From Labilibaculum sp. (GTDB taxonomy: Bacteria > Bacteroidota > Bacteroidia > Bacteroidales > Marinifilaceae): a stretch of 64,000 nucleotides of DNA. Both the position numbers and the translations under genes were made by a program. The notes beneath the pieces are model-generated. The model was not told where the DNA came from. It did not search any database and saw nothing but the letters and a program-made list of their open reading frames with translations. Positions 16,094-26,179 of the stretch are shown in pieces. The DNA lies in NCBI RefSeq assembly GCF_963664555.1, contig NZ_OY761461.1:2914001-2978000 (forward strand), written 5' to 3'. Numbering within the stretch: position 1 is the first letter of the stretch; each line of letters begins with the position of its first letter.

Positions 16094-17860
16094 ATGACAA
16101 AGAAAAAACTTGGTGTTTTAGCTTCAACTGCTATTTGTGGAAATGACATTAGCTCTTCCGTACTATATGTATCTGCTTTATCTATTGGCTTTGCAGGCCA
16201 GTATGCATGGATCACCCTGCTTATAGTGGCTGTGGTTTTATTTCTTTTCCGGAAAATTTACGGAGAGGTAGTTGGTGCTCTTCCTTTAAACGGAGGTGCA
16301 TACAATGCACTGCTTAACACTACAAGCAAATCAACTGCATCCTTGGCCGCAACCCTTACCATTTTATCTTATATGGCCACTGCGGTGATATCTGCAAACG
16401 AAGCAATGCATTATTTTCATCACGTTTTTACTCAATTGCCTATTATAGCTGCAACGGTCGGTCTCCTGTTGATTTTTGCCATTCTCACCATTTCAGGAAT
16501 TACAGAATCCGCGAAAGTGGCCACCGGCATCTTTATTTTCCATCTTTTTTCATTGTCCGTATTGGCTTTGTTTATAATATTCTATTTGTTTCAAAATGGA
16601 TTTTCTCAATTCATTGAAAACTGGAACTTACCCGTAGAAGGAAGCATTACCATGGCAATATTTTTGGGTTTCTCGGCTTCCATGCTGGGCATATCAGGAT
16701 TCGAAAGCTCTGCTAATTTTGTAGAAGAACAACAACCGGGCGTTTTTCGAAAAACACTTTTAAATATGTGGATTGTAGTAAGCATCATCAACCCATTAAT
16801 GGCATTCCTTGCCCTAAGTCTGGTTCCTATTCCTGAAATAAGATCAGAATACTCTACAACTTTATTATCACATATGGGTAGTTTATCAGCCGGAGAATGG
16901 CTGTCAACACTCGTTTCTCTTGATGCTGTTTTGGTGTTGAGCGGAGCTGTCTTAACTTCTTACATTGGTGTTTCAGGATTGCTTGAACGAATGACTTTGG
17001 ATCGAATTCTTCCCCAATTTTTCTTGCGAAAAAACAAAAAAGGCAGTTCATACCGAATCATTATCATGTTCTTTATCCTTTCTGTTTCCGTTCTGCTGAT
17101 TACCAATGGTAATGTTGGGGTTTTAGCCGGAGTTTATACCATTTCATTTCTATCGGTTATGTTTCTTTTCGGATTTGGTAATATCCTGCTAAAAGTTCGC
17201 AGAGCCAAACTTCCGCGTCCGGAAACAGCAAAATGGCTGAGTGTTTTCGTTGCCATTATTGCAGTAATAGTTGCTCTTGTTGGAAATATACTGATGGAAC
17301 CTCAGAATGAAAATGCACCTTCGAATGTGAATGTGTTTTTAAGCTACTTTATTCCTGCTATTATTTTTATTTCTGTAATGTTGAATCGGGTTGCTATATT
17401 AAGAGCCTTATTAGGTGTCTCCATTTACATTTTCAATTACATTAAAAACTGGTTTCTGCAAATCAGTTCTCACCTAAACAATGTTATTAATTCAATTAAT
17501 GCCCAGCAATTCGTCTACTTTGCAAAACGCGATAATATAGCCGTATTAAATAAGGTAATGTTATATATTAAAAACAACGAACACACTAAAAACCTGAAAA
17601 TTGTTCACGTAATTGATCCTGCAAATGAAGATGAATCTGAATTTATAGCAAGCTTTAAAAAGGTAGTTGAAATTATTGATGAAGAATATCCTGAAATTGA
17701 TGTAGAGGCTTCAATTATTGAAGGAAAATTTGGTCCGGAACTAATTAAAGAACTGTCGAACAAATGGAATGTTCCAATCAACTTCATGTTCATTGCATCA
17801 CCGGGAGATCATTTTCTTTATAAAGTGGAAGATTTAGGTGGCGTGAGACTAATCATTTAA
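16094..17860 (+). CDS. APC-family permease with C-terminal soluble domain
   Basis: A 588-residue protein with about 12 transmembrane segments over residues 1-465. It is an amino acid/polyamine/organocation (APC) family secondary transporter. The first helix has the broken GNDISSSVLY segment typical of substrate/Na+ or H+ sites in APC members. Residues about 480-588 form a soluble alpha/beta domain (FVYFAKRDNIAV..., then LKIVHVIDP and FMFIASPGD), similar in outline to universal-stress-type nucleotide-binding domains of cationic amino-acid transporters. The substrate cannot be read from sequence. Two MscS genes follow at 49 and 65 bases, so the unit may couple solute uptake to osmotic release. 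Confidence 0.85.
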   Translation: MTKKKLGVLASTAICGNDISSSVLYVSALSIGFAGQYAWITLLIVAVVLFLFRKIYGEVVGALPLNGGAYNALLNTTSKSTASLAATLTILSYMATAVISANEAMHYFHHVFTQLPIIAATVGLLLIFAILTISGITESAKVATGIFIFHLFSLSVLALFIIFYLFQNGFSQFIENWNLPVEGSITMAIFLGFSASMLGISGFESSANFVEEQQPGVFRKTLLNMWIVVSIINPLMAFLALSLVPIPEIRSEYSTTLLSHMGSLSAGEWLSTLVSLDAVLVLSGAVLTSYIGVSGLLERMTLDRILPQFFLRKNKKGSSYRIIIMFFILSVSVLLITNGNVGVLAGVYTISFLSVMFLFGFGNILLKVRRAKLPRPETAKWLSVFVAIIAVIVALVGNILMEPQNENAPSNVNVFLSYFIPAIIFISVMLNRVAILRALLGVSIYIFNYIKNWFLQISSHLNNVINSINAQQFVYFAKRDNIAVLNKVMLYIKNNEHTKNLKIVHVIDPANEDESEFIASFKKVVEIIDEEYPEIDVEASIIEGKFGPELIKELSNKWNVPINFMFIASPGDHFLYKVEDLGGVRLII

Positions 17861-17909
17861 ATTCTTTTTAAAGATCTTATTTTACTTTTTAATTTAAATC
17901 ACAGCAAAC

Positions 17910-18701
17910 ATGATCGAATTACAGGAAATATCAAACAAAACAATAGAACTACTTCCCAAAATTGGATTGGGAGGAATCATATTATTCTTGTTTATAATGT
18001 TTTCGTGGCTAATAAAGAAAATAGTAACTAAAAGAATTAAGCCTAAAACAAAAAATCCTTTACTCGCTGATTTTTTAGGTAAAGTTGTTGCTTTTACGAT
18101 CGGCATAACCGGATTTGTTTTTTTTCTTCATATCATAGGACTGGGAGGAATCGCTAAAAACATTATGGCTGGTGCCGGAATCACTACATTTATAATTGGT
18201 TTTGCCTTTAAAGATATTGGTGAAAACTTTCTTTCCGGAATATTAATGGCATTTAAAAGTCCGTTTAAAGTCGGCGACCTAATTGAGACAAATGGGACAA
18301 TTGGTTACGTTAATGAGCTTAATCTTCGGGAAAGCATTCTTAAAACACTGGATGGCAAAGATGTATTCATCCCAAATTCTCAAATTATAAAATCTCCCTT
18401 ATTCAACTATACAATTGATGGTTTTTTACGATATGAAATAACTATCAGACTGGATTACAAGGTAGACTTTAAAAAGGTTTCGGAGATTATTAATAGTATT
18501 TTAGCAGAAATTCCTGAGGTTCTGAGCGGTGATAAAAAACCCATGATCGTTATTGATGAACTTGATGCAAGTACTGTGAACCTGAAAATTTTGTATTGGA
18601 TAGATACTTTTAAATCAAAATCCAAAGCATATCACCTGCAGATTAAGTCGCAAATTCTCATAAAAACGATTGAGGATCTTACCAAAAACGGCCTTTATTA
18701 G
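17910..18701 (+). CDS. MscS-family mechanosensitive channel
   Basis: A 263-residue small-conductance mechanosensitive channel homologue. It has three transmembrane segments. The pore helix is AGAGITTFIIGFAFKDIGEN (about residues 88-107), followed by the beta-domain with PFKVGDLIETNGTIGYV and VFIPNSQIIKSPLFNYT. The length is close to E. coli MscS (286). Such channels open under membrane tension to release solutes on osmotic downshift. It lies 49 bases after the APC permease gene and 65 bases before a second, only distantly similar, MscS gene. Confidence 0.9.
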   Translation: MIELQEISNKTIELLPKIGLGGIILFLFIMFSWLIKKIVTKRIKPKTKNPLLADFLGKVVAFTIGITGFVFFLHIIGLGGIAKNIMAGAGITTFIIGFAFKDIGENFLSGILMAFKSPFKVGDLIETNGTIGYVNELNLRESILKTLDGKDVFIPNSQIIKSPLFNYTIDGFLRYEITIRLDYKVDFKKVSEIINSILAEIPEVLSGDKKPMIVIDELDASTVNLKILYWIDTFKSKSKAYHLQIKSQILIKTIEDLTKNGLY

Positions 18702-18766
18702 CTTGCCAATATTGTTGAAATAAAAACAAGCCCAATTAAATAAAAATCAAACAGATAAATTTTCAC

Positions 18767-19696
18767 ATGAATAAATTCTTTAACACAGAAGTGTTTGCCG
18801 CCAGATTCATCAAGGCACAGGAATGGATACTAACAGACTTACCGGTAATTGTAATAATTACCATCTTGCTGTTCATCACTTTAAAATTAGGAAAGTATTT
18901 TATCCGTGGTCTTAGCAAAACGATATTAAGTCATTCCGAAAAAAATGAAAAAGTTGATTTTTTGGAAGCCGAAAAAAGAATTAAGACCCTGATGGGAATC
19001 ATATCCGGAGTATTTAAAATAATGGTTTACGCCATCTATTTTATGATATTGCTGCAGAAATTTGGGATAAACATTGCTCCAATTTTGGCTAGTGCCGGAA
19101 TTATTGGTTTGGCAGTTGGTTTTGGTGCTCAGGAACTGGTTCGTGATGTTATTTCCGGTTTCTTTATCCTACTCGAAAATCAGGTTAGAACAGGCGATGT
19201 TGCCATTATTAATGGAACCGGCGGACTTGTCGAAAAAATTGAGTTACGCACGATTACCCTACGGGATTTTTCGGGTGTTGTTCACATTTTCCAGAATGGT
19301 AAAATCAATACACTTTCCAACAGAACCAAAGAATGGTCGGCTGCAGTATTCGACATTGGTGTTGCCTATAAGGAAAATGTGCAACAGGTAATGGATCTGA
19401 TGGAGCAGTTGGGAAAAGAACTGCAGGAAGATGAAAATTTTGCAGAAAGTATTATTGAGCCTATTGAAATTTTTGGACTCGACCAATTTGCTGACAGTGC
19501 TCTAATTATTAAGGCCCGCATAAAAACAAAACCATCCATGCAGTGGCTCATTTCCAGAGAATACAACAAACGTTTAAAAGTCGCTTTTGACAAACATAAC
19601 ATTGAAATTCCATTCCCCCATACAACTGTTTACTGGGGAGAGAAAATTACTCCTCTTCATTTGGAAATAAATGATTTTCAATCATTAAAATCTTAA
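18767..19696 (+). CDS. MscS-family mechanosensitive channel
   Basis: A 309-residue MscS-type channel with an N-terminal membrane segment (about 24-44) and a second near 85-103. The pore helix is ASAGIIGLAVGFGAQELVRD (about 107-126), and the beta-domain contains VRTGDVAIINGTGGLVEKI. The C-terminal cage domain ends with PHTTVYWGEKI. It resembles the YggB/YkuT branch rather than its upstream neighbour, so the pair probably has different gating thresholds (inference). It is the last gene of the permease operon; a bidirectional terminator follows. Confidence 0.9.
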   Translation: MNKFFNTEVFAARFIKAQEWILTDLPVIVIITILLFITLKLGKYFIRGLSKTILSHSEKNEKVDFLEAEKRIKTLMGIISGVFKIMVYAIYFMILLQKFGINIAPILASAGIIGLAVGFGAQELVRDVISGFFILLENQVRTGDVAIINGTGGLVEKIELRTITLRDFSGVVHIFQNGKINTLSNRTKEWSAAVFDIGVAYKENVQQVMDLMEQLGKELQEDENFAESIIEPIEIFGLDQFADSALIIKARIKTKPSMQWLISREYNKRLKVAFDKHNIEIPFPHTTVYWGEKITPLHLEINDFQSLKS

Positions 19697-19768
19697 AATG
19701 CAATAAGTAAAAAAACGGATGTAATAATAAATTTTTGCCCCCTTGTTTCCAGGGAATAGAAAAAGCAA

Positions 19769-19797
19769 AATCCTCAGGATCTTATATCCTGAGGATT
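19769..19797. terminator. Bidirectional intrinsic terminator
   Basis: Perfect 12-bp stem (AATCCTCAGGAT at 19769-19780, complement at 19786-19797) with loop CTTAT. It is flanked by an A run and a T run between the convergent MscS and EEP-family genes. Confidence 0.88.
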
Positions 19798-19816
19798 TTT
19801 TTATTCTCATTTCAAA

Positions 19817-20656
19817 CTAAAATTCCACTGTTGCCATCACAGGCAGGTGATCGGAAGGATACCTCTCCTCTATCTGATCATCAATAATTTTAAACTGATT
19901 CACAACCCCATCGCCTTTGCTGACAAATATGTAATCGATGCGATCGGTAACCGGCTCGGTATGCTTAAATGCGTTAAAAGTCCCTTGCGGACCGGAGCAA
20001 TTTTCGCCAGCCAAACTTTTTGTTTCATCCAATACCTCACTCAAATATTGAATTGGCGCAGTTTCGGGAGTCAGATTCAAATCGCCCATTAAAACACAAG
20101 GATATTTCTCTGGATTGTGCTCGGTAATTTTACTGTAAATCAATTTAGAACTGTTCAGTCGGGCCAACTCACCTATATGATCAAAATGAGTATTGAAAAC
20201 ATAAAATCGCTCCCCGCTTTGTTTGTTTTCCAAAAGCAAATAGGTACAAATACGTTCCAAAGCAGCATCCCAACCTACCGATACTTCTTCCGGAGTTTCC
20301 GACAGCCAAAAAGTTGCCTGCTTAACTACTTCATATTTGGCCGGCTTGTAAAAAACAGCACAATACTCGCCTTTTTGTTTTCCGTCATCGCGCCCGACAC
20401 CCACGTAAGAATAATCCGTTAATGCACTGTCCAAATAAGTAATCTGATCGTTCAAACCTTCCTGTGTTCCAAAAACATCAGGTTGATATTTAGTAATCAA
20501 ACCAACAACATTGGCTTTTCTTGCGTCCCAACAATTCACTCCATCACCGGGATTGTTATAGCGCAAATTGTAAGTCATGAATTTTTGAGACTGTTCCTGT
20601 TTTGTGCATCCAAATGCAAGTAAAACAAGCAATAAGAAGAAATAATTTTTCATCAT
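19817..20656 (-). CDS. Endonuclease/exonuclease/phosphatase (EEP) family lipoprotein
   Basis: A 279-residue lipoprotein with lipobox LAFGC (Cys17) and a complete EEP-superfamily fold. The metal and catalytic motifs are TYNLRYNN (about 29-36), GTQEG, NTHFDH, GDLNLTPE and the C-terminal SDHLPV. Members hydrolyse phosphodiesters or phosphomonoesters in nucleic acids, phospholipids or sugar phosphates. An outer-membrane or periplasmic lipoprotein beside a GH92 mannosidase is more likely to act on a glycan-linked phosphate or a lipid than on DNA (inference). It follows the GH92 gene by 45 bases and probably shares its transcript. Confidence 0.85.
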   Translation of the reverse strand: MMKNYFFLLLVLLAFGCTKQEQSQKFMTYNLRYNNPGDGVNCWDARKANVVGLITKYQPDVFGTQEGLNDQITYLDSALTDYSYVGVGRDDGKQKGEYCAVFYKPAKYEVVKQATFWLSETPEEVSVGWDAALERICTYLLLENKQSGERFYVFNTHFDHIGELARLNSSKLIYSKITEHNPEKYPCVLMGDLNLTPETAPIQYLSEVLDETKSLAGENCSGPQGTFNAFKHTEPVTDRIDYIFVSKGDGVVNQFKIIDDQIEERYPSDHLPVMATVEF

Positions 20657-20701
20657 TGTTTTTATTAATTGTGTTGCAATTCCAATTTACAGGCTTTACT
20701 A

Positions 20702-22882
20702 TTAAGCGCCCAAAACAAACTTCAATTCTCCACCTTTCATCAGCTGTTGATGAGTAATTGTCAACTCCTTATATTCTTCGCCGTTCAGATAAACAGCCTG
20801 AATGTAATGATTTTGTTCTCCCTGATTTTCCGCAGAAATAGTAAAGATTTTTCCGTTTGGCAGATGAATCACTCCCTTACTTACCGAAGGCGAAGTTAAA
20901 TCATAAACTCCGTTGGCCGGATTTGTTGGGTAAATCCCCAGTGACGACATCACCAACCAAGCTGACATTTGCCCGCAATCCTCATTTCCACAATAACCAT
21001 CAGGCTTGTTTGTGTATTGAGTAGTAATTATTCGGCGAACCATTTCCTGTGTTTTTTCCGGCTGACCAATATGATTGAAAAGATAGGCCACATGATGACT
21101 TGGTTCATTGCCATGTGCATACTGACCGATCATTCCCGTACTAAAAATAGGCAAATCGTCGGTCGTTGCCGGATAGTAGGTGAACATAGAATCCAACTTG
21201 GCAGTGAATTTATCCTTCCCTACTGTGGCGATAAATTCAGGAATATCTTGCGGCACATACCAGAAGTACTGCCATGCATTGCTCTCACAATAGTAATTGG
21301 TATAATCTTTCGCTGCAAAATCGGGGATGAAATTGCCATGCTCATCTTTCGGACGGAAGAAAGTCGATTTTGGATCGTATAAGTTCTTCCAGTTCTCTCC
21401 TCTCTTCAAAAAATATTGATAATCATCTTCCTTGTTCAACGCTTTTGCAAACTGAGCAATGCACCAGTCATCATAAGCATATTCCAGTGTCTTGGAAACT
21501 GACCAGTTCTCTCCTTCGGCATCGGCAGGGACGTATCCTAATTTCATATACTCATCAATCTGTCTGCCTTTTTCCATGGCTGATTCTTTACAGGCAGTAT
21601 AAGCTTTCTCAGCATCCATTTCAATTCCTTTGAAATACGCATCAACAATTACCGGCACGGCATGGTAACCAATCATCATATTTGTTTCGTTTCCTGCCAG
21701 CGACCAAACCGGCAGCAAACCTGTTTCATCGTAGTGAGCCAAAAATGATTTGATAAAATCAACAACTTTATCAGGACACAAAATAGTATACAAAGGGTGA
21801 GCTGTTCGGTAGGTATCCCATAAAGAAAAGGTGTCGTAACGATCAAATCCTTCGGTTTTGTGATTCTTTCCATCTGCTCCTTTGTGCATTCCATCAACAT
21901 CCGAAAGCAAGGATGGTGTCAAATACAAATGGTACAAATTGGTGTAGAATATCTCCTTCTGAACTTCCGATCCGGTAATTTCAATCTGTGAAAGTACTTT
22001 CTCCCATTCCTGATCAGCGCTCTTAACTGCAGCATCAAAATCCCATGCCGGCAATTCAGCCTTCAGGTTTTTCTTTGCGCCTTCCACCGAAGCCGATGAC
22101 AAAGCCACCTTTACCAATATTTGTTCCTTTTCCGTAGTGGGAAAATGGGCAACAATTTTGGTTTTTGCTCCATTCACTTCACTCTCTTCTGATTTTGTAT
22201 CCGCCTCGAACAAATCGGCACTTTTAAAAGCTTTCGAGAACTTCGCTGCGAAATACACACGCTGATCTTTCGCCCATCCGCTGGATTTTCTATAACCGGA
22301 AATGGTAGAATCATTTTCGATGGTAATTTGTGTGGCATACGGACTGTCCCAATTCATTCTGAATCCTAAATCCAGAATAATCTGTGACTTCTCATCCTCA
22401 GGAAAAGTATAGCGATGAAATCCGACCCGCTTGGTGGCAGTTAATTCTGCAACAATGCCGGAGCTTAGCAAATCAACTTTGTAATATCCGGGTGATGCTT
22501 CCTCTCTATCGTGAGAAAATTTAGAATAGGGACGATAATCGCCTTCAGGAGTTAAACTTTCAGTAAAACGACTGTTCATTGGCATGAACAACAAATCGTA
22601 TAGATCTCCTGCTCCTGTTCCCGATAAATGTGTGTGGCTAAAACCTGCAATGGTTGAATCGGGCCAAAAATAACCTGCTATTCTGTCCCATCCGGGCAAA
22701 CCGTTATCAGGACTCAACTGAACCATTCCAAAAGGAGCAACTGCTCCCGGATAAGTATTACCCGGACCATCAGTCCCAACAAAAGTGTTTACGTAACCAG
22801 TAAGCTTGTTCTCGCTTTCAACATTCTTTTCACTACACGCAAAAAGACAAATCATTGCCCAACAAGTGGCTAATAATCTCAT
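20702..22882 (-). CDS. GH92 family alpha-mannosidase, lipoprotein
   Basis: A 726-residue enzyme of glycoside hydrolase family 92, Ca2+-dependent exo-alpha-mannosidases that trim N-glycans and yeast-type mannans. The start at 22882 (MRLLATC) gives a lipoprotein signal with lipobox LFAC (Cys16). An in-frame ATG at 22915 would place a charged leader before it. Family landmarks are YVNTFVGTDGPGNTYPGA near the N-terminus, GFSHTHLSGTG, and GNEDCGQMSAW with LGIYPTNP near the C-terminus. Full length is normal for GH92. It is the first gene of a two-gene unit with the EEP hydrolase and has its own -7 box at 22962-22969. Confidence 0.93.
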   Translation of the reverse strand: MRLLATCWAMICLFACSEKNVESENKLTGYVNTFVGTDGPGNTYPGAVAPFGMVQLSPDNGLPGWDRIAGYFWPDSTIAGFSHTHLSGTGAGDLYDLLFMPMNSRFTESLTPEGDYRPYSKFSHDREEASPGYYKVDLLSSGIVAELTATKRVGFHRYTFPEDEKSQIILDLGFRMNWDSPYATQITIENDSTISGYRKSSGWAKDQRVYFAAKFSKAFKSADLFEADTKSEESEVNGAKTKIVAHFPTTEKEQILVKVALSSASVEGAKKNLKAELPAWDFDAAVKSADQEWEKVLSQIEITGSEVQKEIFYTNLYHLYLTPSLLSDVDGMHKGADGKNHKTEGFDRYDTFSLWDTYRTAHPLYTILCPDKVVDFIKSFLAHYDETGLLPVWSLAGNETNMMIGYHAVPVIVDAYFKGIEMDAEKAYTACKESAMEKGRQIDEYMKLGYVPADAEGENWSVSKTLEYAYDDWCIAQFAKALNKEDDYQYFLKRGENWKNLYDPKSTFFRPKDEHGNFIPDFAAKDYTNYYCESNAWQYFWYVPQDIPEFIATVGKDKFTAKLDSMFTYYPATTDDLPIFSTGMIGQYAHGNEPSHHVAYLFNHIGQPEKTQEMVRRIITTQYTNKPDGYCGNEDCGQMSAWLVMSSLGIYPTNPANGVYDLTSPSVSKGVIHLPNGKIFTISAENQGEQNHYIQAVYLNGEEYKELTITHQQLMKGGELKFVLGA

Positions 22883-22961
22883 ATTCTCTACTAATTTGAA
22901 TTTCTGATTTTTCACAAGATCAGAAACAATATGGAAATTTGGCTTTTGGAGATTATGACGT

Positions 22962-22969
22962 CAAATATA
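22962..22969 (-). promoter_or_regulatory. Bacteroidota -7 box for the GH92 gene
   Basis: On the minus strand the sequence reads TATATTTG, a perfect match to the Bacteroidota -7 consensus TAnnTTTG, 80 bases ahead of the chosen GH92 start. The -33 element is not clear. Confidence 0.5.
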
Positions 22970-23016
22970 CGGAAAAGAACAACATCCTCTTATGCTTTGA
23001 TTAAACAAGAATAAAA

Positions 23017-23042
23017 AAAGGATCGGCCACAGCCGATCCTTT
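23017..23042 (-). terminator. Intrinsic terminator of the xylose operon
   Basis: Perfect 8-bp stem GGATCGGC (23020-23027) and GCCGATCC (23032-23039) with loop CACA. On the minus strand it is followed by a run of seven T. It lies about 100 bases after the transporter stop and before the GH92 promoter. Confidence 0.88.
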
Positions 23043-23141
23043 ACATTATCCATTATCTTAAACCAATAAAACCCACCAACTTATCTATTAATTAGCGATA
23101 ATGGATATAACATGTACAACTACTAACTAACTATTTTAAAA

Positions 23142-24749
23142 TTATTTTTTCCACAAGCGTCCCATTTCTTCCAAAGTTTTTCCTTTGGTTTCAGGAACTA
23201 CTTTCCATACAAACAATGCTGATAATAATCCCATTGCACCATAAAGCCAATAGGTAAATCCGTGATTAAACTGATTGGTCAACCATGAGTTGTCATTCAT
23301 CATTGGGAAAGTCCATGAAACAATCATGTTTGCAATCCACTGAGCGGCAACAGCCATCGACATGGCACTACGAATTGAGTTCGGGAAAATCTCTGATAAC
23401 AACACCCAGGTAACCGGTCCCCATGACATGGCAAAAAAGGCAACATATCCTAACATGGCAAACAAAGCAACCAAACCCAACTGATTAAAATAGAAAGCAA
23501 AACCCAATGCGAACATACAGATTCCCATACCAATGCCACCAATCATCATTAACGGCTTACGTCCAAACCTATCAACAGTATAAATTGCCAATACGGTAAA
23601 AATCAAATTAATTGCCCCAACCAAAATGGTTTGAAGTAAAGAAGTATCGGTATCGCTGCCCATATTTCTGAAAATCTCGGATGCATAATACAACACCACG
23701 TTGATACCTACAAATTGCTGGAATACAGACAATAATATTCCAATTACTATAATTAATCCTCCAAAAGTTAACCATGGAGCGTTATTTTCTTTTAATGACT
23801 CTTTAATATCCAATAAGAGACCCGGAGCTTTTTCCGAACCAACAATCTTATTTAAAAGAGTTTTTGCTTCCTCTTCTCTCGATTTCATAATTAAATACCG
23901 GGGAGTTTCAGGAACAAAATACAGCAATACCAAAAAGATAATTGCAGGAATGGTTTCAGATGCAAACATGTATCTCCATCCTATCTCATTTAACCAGCCA
24001 TCATCACCACTTGAAGCAATAATGTAATTCACAAAATAAACCACCAACATACCAAAAATGATTGCAAACTGATTCCAGGAAACCAATTTACCACGAATGT
24101 TTGCAGGTGCAATTTCAGCAATATACATAGGAGAAAGCATTGAAGCTATTCCTACACCCATACCACCAATAATACGATAAAAGATAAATGAAGTAATGGT
24201 TCCCGCACCGAAAACATTCATAATTTCTGGCATAGCCGAACCAATTGCCGAAATAATAAATAAAACTGCGGAAAGAATTAAACCTCTTTTTCTACCAATA
24301 TTCTGACTAACATATCCACCAATAGAACCTCCAATAATACAACCTATAATAGCACTGGAAATTGTAAAACCATTAATTGAATTCAAGGTGTTTTCAGAAA
24401 TTTCTTTTACAGAAACCCAAAATTGAGTGTACCAAATTATAATTCCTGCAACAATTACAATTCCACTGTATATCATCCCCTTTTTCTTTCCATACATGCG
24501 AAACATGAAACTGGAAACCAGTAAAGAAACAACTACAAAACATAAAGAAATGATAATCTTATATTCTCCAATAACCTGCAATGCAAGAACATGATCAGAT
24601 TCTAACGGAGTAACAAAAAATACTTTTAGTGCTTCAATAGCACCATTGATTACGGCAGTATCGTATCCAAATAACAATCCCCCTAGCGTAGCCACTAAAG
24701 TGATAGTTAAAATAAATGAATTACTTCCCTGAGCTTGGGCTTGAGACAT
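23142..24749 (-). CDS. xylE: Sugar porter MFS transporter, D-xylose:H+ symporter-like
   Basis: A 535-residue major facilitator of the sugar-porter family with 12 predicted membrane helices. Signature motifs are GGLLFGYDTAVINGA in TM1, NIGRKRG and DRFGRKP in the two intracellular A-motif loops, PETPRYL after TM6 and PETKGKTLEE at the C-terminus. The length and long first loop resemble E. coli XylE. It is the last gene of the cluster regulator-xylB-xylA-transporter, which supports D-xylose as substrate. Sequence alone cannot exclude glucose or arabinose. A 14-bp intercistronic hairpin separates it from xylA and may lower its expression relative to the enzymes. Confidence 0.88.
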   Translation of the reverse strand: MSQAQAQGSNSFILTITLVATLGGLLFGYDTAVINGAIEALKVFFVTPLESDHVLALQVIGEYKIIISLCFVVVSLLVSSFMFRMYGKKKGMIYSGIVIVAGIIIWYTQFWVSVKEISENTLNSINGFTISSAIIGCIIGGSIGGYVSQNIGRKRGLILSAVLFIISAIGSAMPEIMNVFGAGTITSFIFYRIIGGMGVGIASMLSPMYIAEIAPANIRGKLVSWNQFAIIFGMLVVYFVNYIIASSGDDGWLNEIGWRYMFASETIPAIIFLVLLYFVPETPRYLIMKSREEEAKTLLNKIVGSEKAPGLLLDIKESLKENNAPWLTFGGLIIVIGILLSVFQQFVGINVVLYYASEIFRNMGSDTDTSLLQTILVGAINLIFTVLAIYTVDRFGRKPLMMIGGIGMGICMFALGFAFYFNQLGLVALFAMLGYVAFFAMSWGPVTWVLLSEIFPNSIRSAMSMAVAAQWIANMIVSWTFPMMNDNSWLTNQFNHGFTYWLYGAMGLLSALFVWKVVPETKGKTLEEMGRLWKK

Positions 24750-24764
24750 GGATTTTAAATTAGA

Positions 24765-24798
24765 ATAAACTCCTGCAAATTAGATTGCAGGAGTTTAT
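24765..24798 (-). promoter_or_regulatory. Intercistronic hairpin between xylA and the xylose transporter
   Basis: Perfect 14-bp inverted repeat (ATAAACTCCTGCAA at 24765-24778, complement at 24785-24798) with a 6-base loop, immediately after the xylA stop. On the minus strand it is followed only by TTTATTC-like sequence, a poor T-tract. A partial terminator or an mRNA processing/stability element is more likely than a full stop. Confidence 0.6.
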
Positions 24799-24806
24799 AG
24801 GATTTA

Positions 24807-26132
24807 TTAAATATACCAGTTAATTAACTGTTCCAACATTTCTTGTTTTCCGCTTAGTTGTTTTGGTTCCCCAACTTCTTTAGCAATCTTTCTAAGATCT
24901 TCTAAAGAAAGATCTCCATTAGCAAACGCTTTTCCATTTCCTGATTCGAAAGAAGAGTAACGATCTTTTTTCATTTGTAAGAAAGGAGAATCTGTTCTGA
25001 TTTTATCAGCAATCACCAAAGCACGTGCAAAAACATCCATTCCACCAATGTGCGAAATAAAAATATCTTCTAAGTCTGTTGAATTACGTCTGGTTTTTGC
25101 ATCAAAATTGATACCTCCGTGAGTAAATCCGCCATTCTCAAGAATTGGCAGCATAGCTGCAACAGTTTCATAAATACTTGTTGGAAATTCATCAGTATCC
25201 CATCCGTTTTGGTAATCACCTTTGTTTGCATCGATACTTCCCAACATGTTGTTATCAACCGCAGTTTGTAATTCATGCTCGAAAGTATGACCAGCCAAAG
25301 TAGCATGATTCACTTCGATATTCATTTTGAAATCATCAGCCAAACCATATTTGTTTAAGAAACCCATTACAGTTGCAGTATCGAAATCGTACTGGTGTTT
25401 CATTGGCTCCATTGGTTTAGGCTCAATAAGGAAAGTTCCTTCGAAACCATTCTTACGACCATAATCACGGGCCATAGTCAGGAATCTTGCCATATGATCC
25501 AATTCCTGTTTCATATCGGTATTGAAAAGAGACATATAACCTTCACGACCTCCCCAGAATACATAACCTGTACCACCCAAAGCTATTGTAGCATCCAATG
25601 CATTTTTAACCTGAGTACCCGCATTAGCGATTACATTAAAATCAGGATTGGTAGAAGCTCCATTCATGTAACGGGCATTCGAAAATACATTCGCTGTTCC
25701 CCACAACAATTTAACTCCTGAGTCAGCTTGCTTTTGTTTTGCATAGTCAACCATAGTAGTCATTCTCTTCTCAATCTCGAAAACAGTACCATCACCAACA
25801 ACATCAGTATCGTGGAAACAATAGAATGGCACTCCTAATTTTGTAATAAATTCAAAAGCAGCATCCATTTTCGATTTAGCAGCACTAATTGCATCAGCTT
25901 CATTTCCCCAAGGAAATTTTTGAGTTCCCGGTCCGAATGGATCTCCGCCATCGCCGCAGAAAGTATGCCAGTAAGCCACTGCAAAACGCAAGTGATCTTT
26001 CATTGTTTTGCCTCCAACAACGCGGTTCTCATCGTACCACTTATATGCCATAGGATTTTTAGATTCTGGTCCTTCGTAAGCAATCTTACCAATTCCAGGA
26101 AAATACTCTTTGTCTCCTTTTAGAATAGTCAT
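24807..26132 (-). CDS. xylA: Xylose isomerase
   Basis: A 441-residue class II xylose isomerase that converts D-xylose to D-xylulose using two divalent metals. Recognisable blocks are [28 protein letters not shown] with the catalytic His-Asp pair, [31 protein letters not shown] with a metal Glu, and [16 protein letters not shown]. The length is normal for the class found in Bacteroidota, anaerobic fungi and clostridia (about 437-441). It follows xylB by 47 bases in the same direction. It is cytoplasmic, the first enzyme of the pathway feeding the pentose phosphate route. Confidence 0.97.
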   Translation of the reverse strand: MTILKGDKEYFPGIGKIAYEGPESKNPMAYKWYDENRVVGGKTMKDHLRFAVAYWHTFCGDGGDPFGPGTQKFPWGNEADAISAAKSKMDAAFEFITKLGVPFYCFHDTDVVGDGTVFEIEKRMTTMVDYAKQKQADSGVKLLWGTANVFSNARYMNGASTNPDFNVIANAGTQVKNALDATIALGGTGYVFWGGREGYMSLFNTDMKQELDHMARFLTMARDYGRKNGFEGTFLIEPKPMEPMKHQYDFDTATVMGFLNKYGLADDFKMNIEVNHATLAGHTFEHELQTAVDNNMLGSIDANKGDYQNGWDTDEFPTSIYETVAAMLPILENGGFTHGGINFDAKTRRNSTDLEDIFISHIGGMDVFARALVIADKIRTDSPFLQMKKDRYSSFESGNGKAFANGDLSLEDLRKIAKEVGEPKQLSGKQEMLEQLINWYI

Positions 26133-26179
26133 GATGTTTTTCTTATTAAATTATCAATCTGTTTATTAGCTATCTTTTA

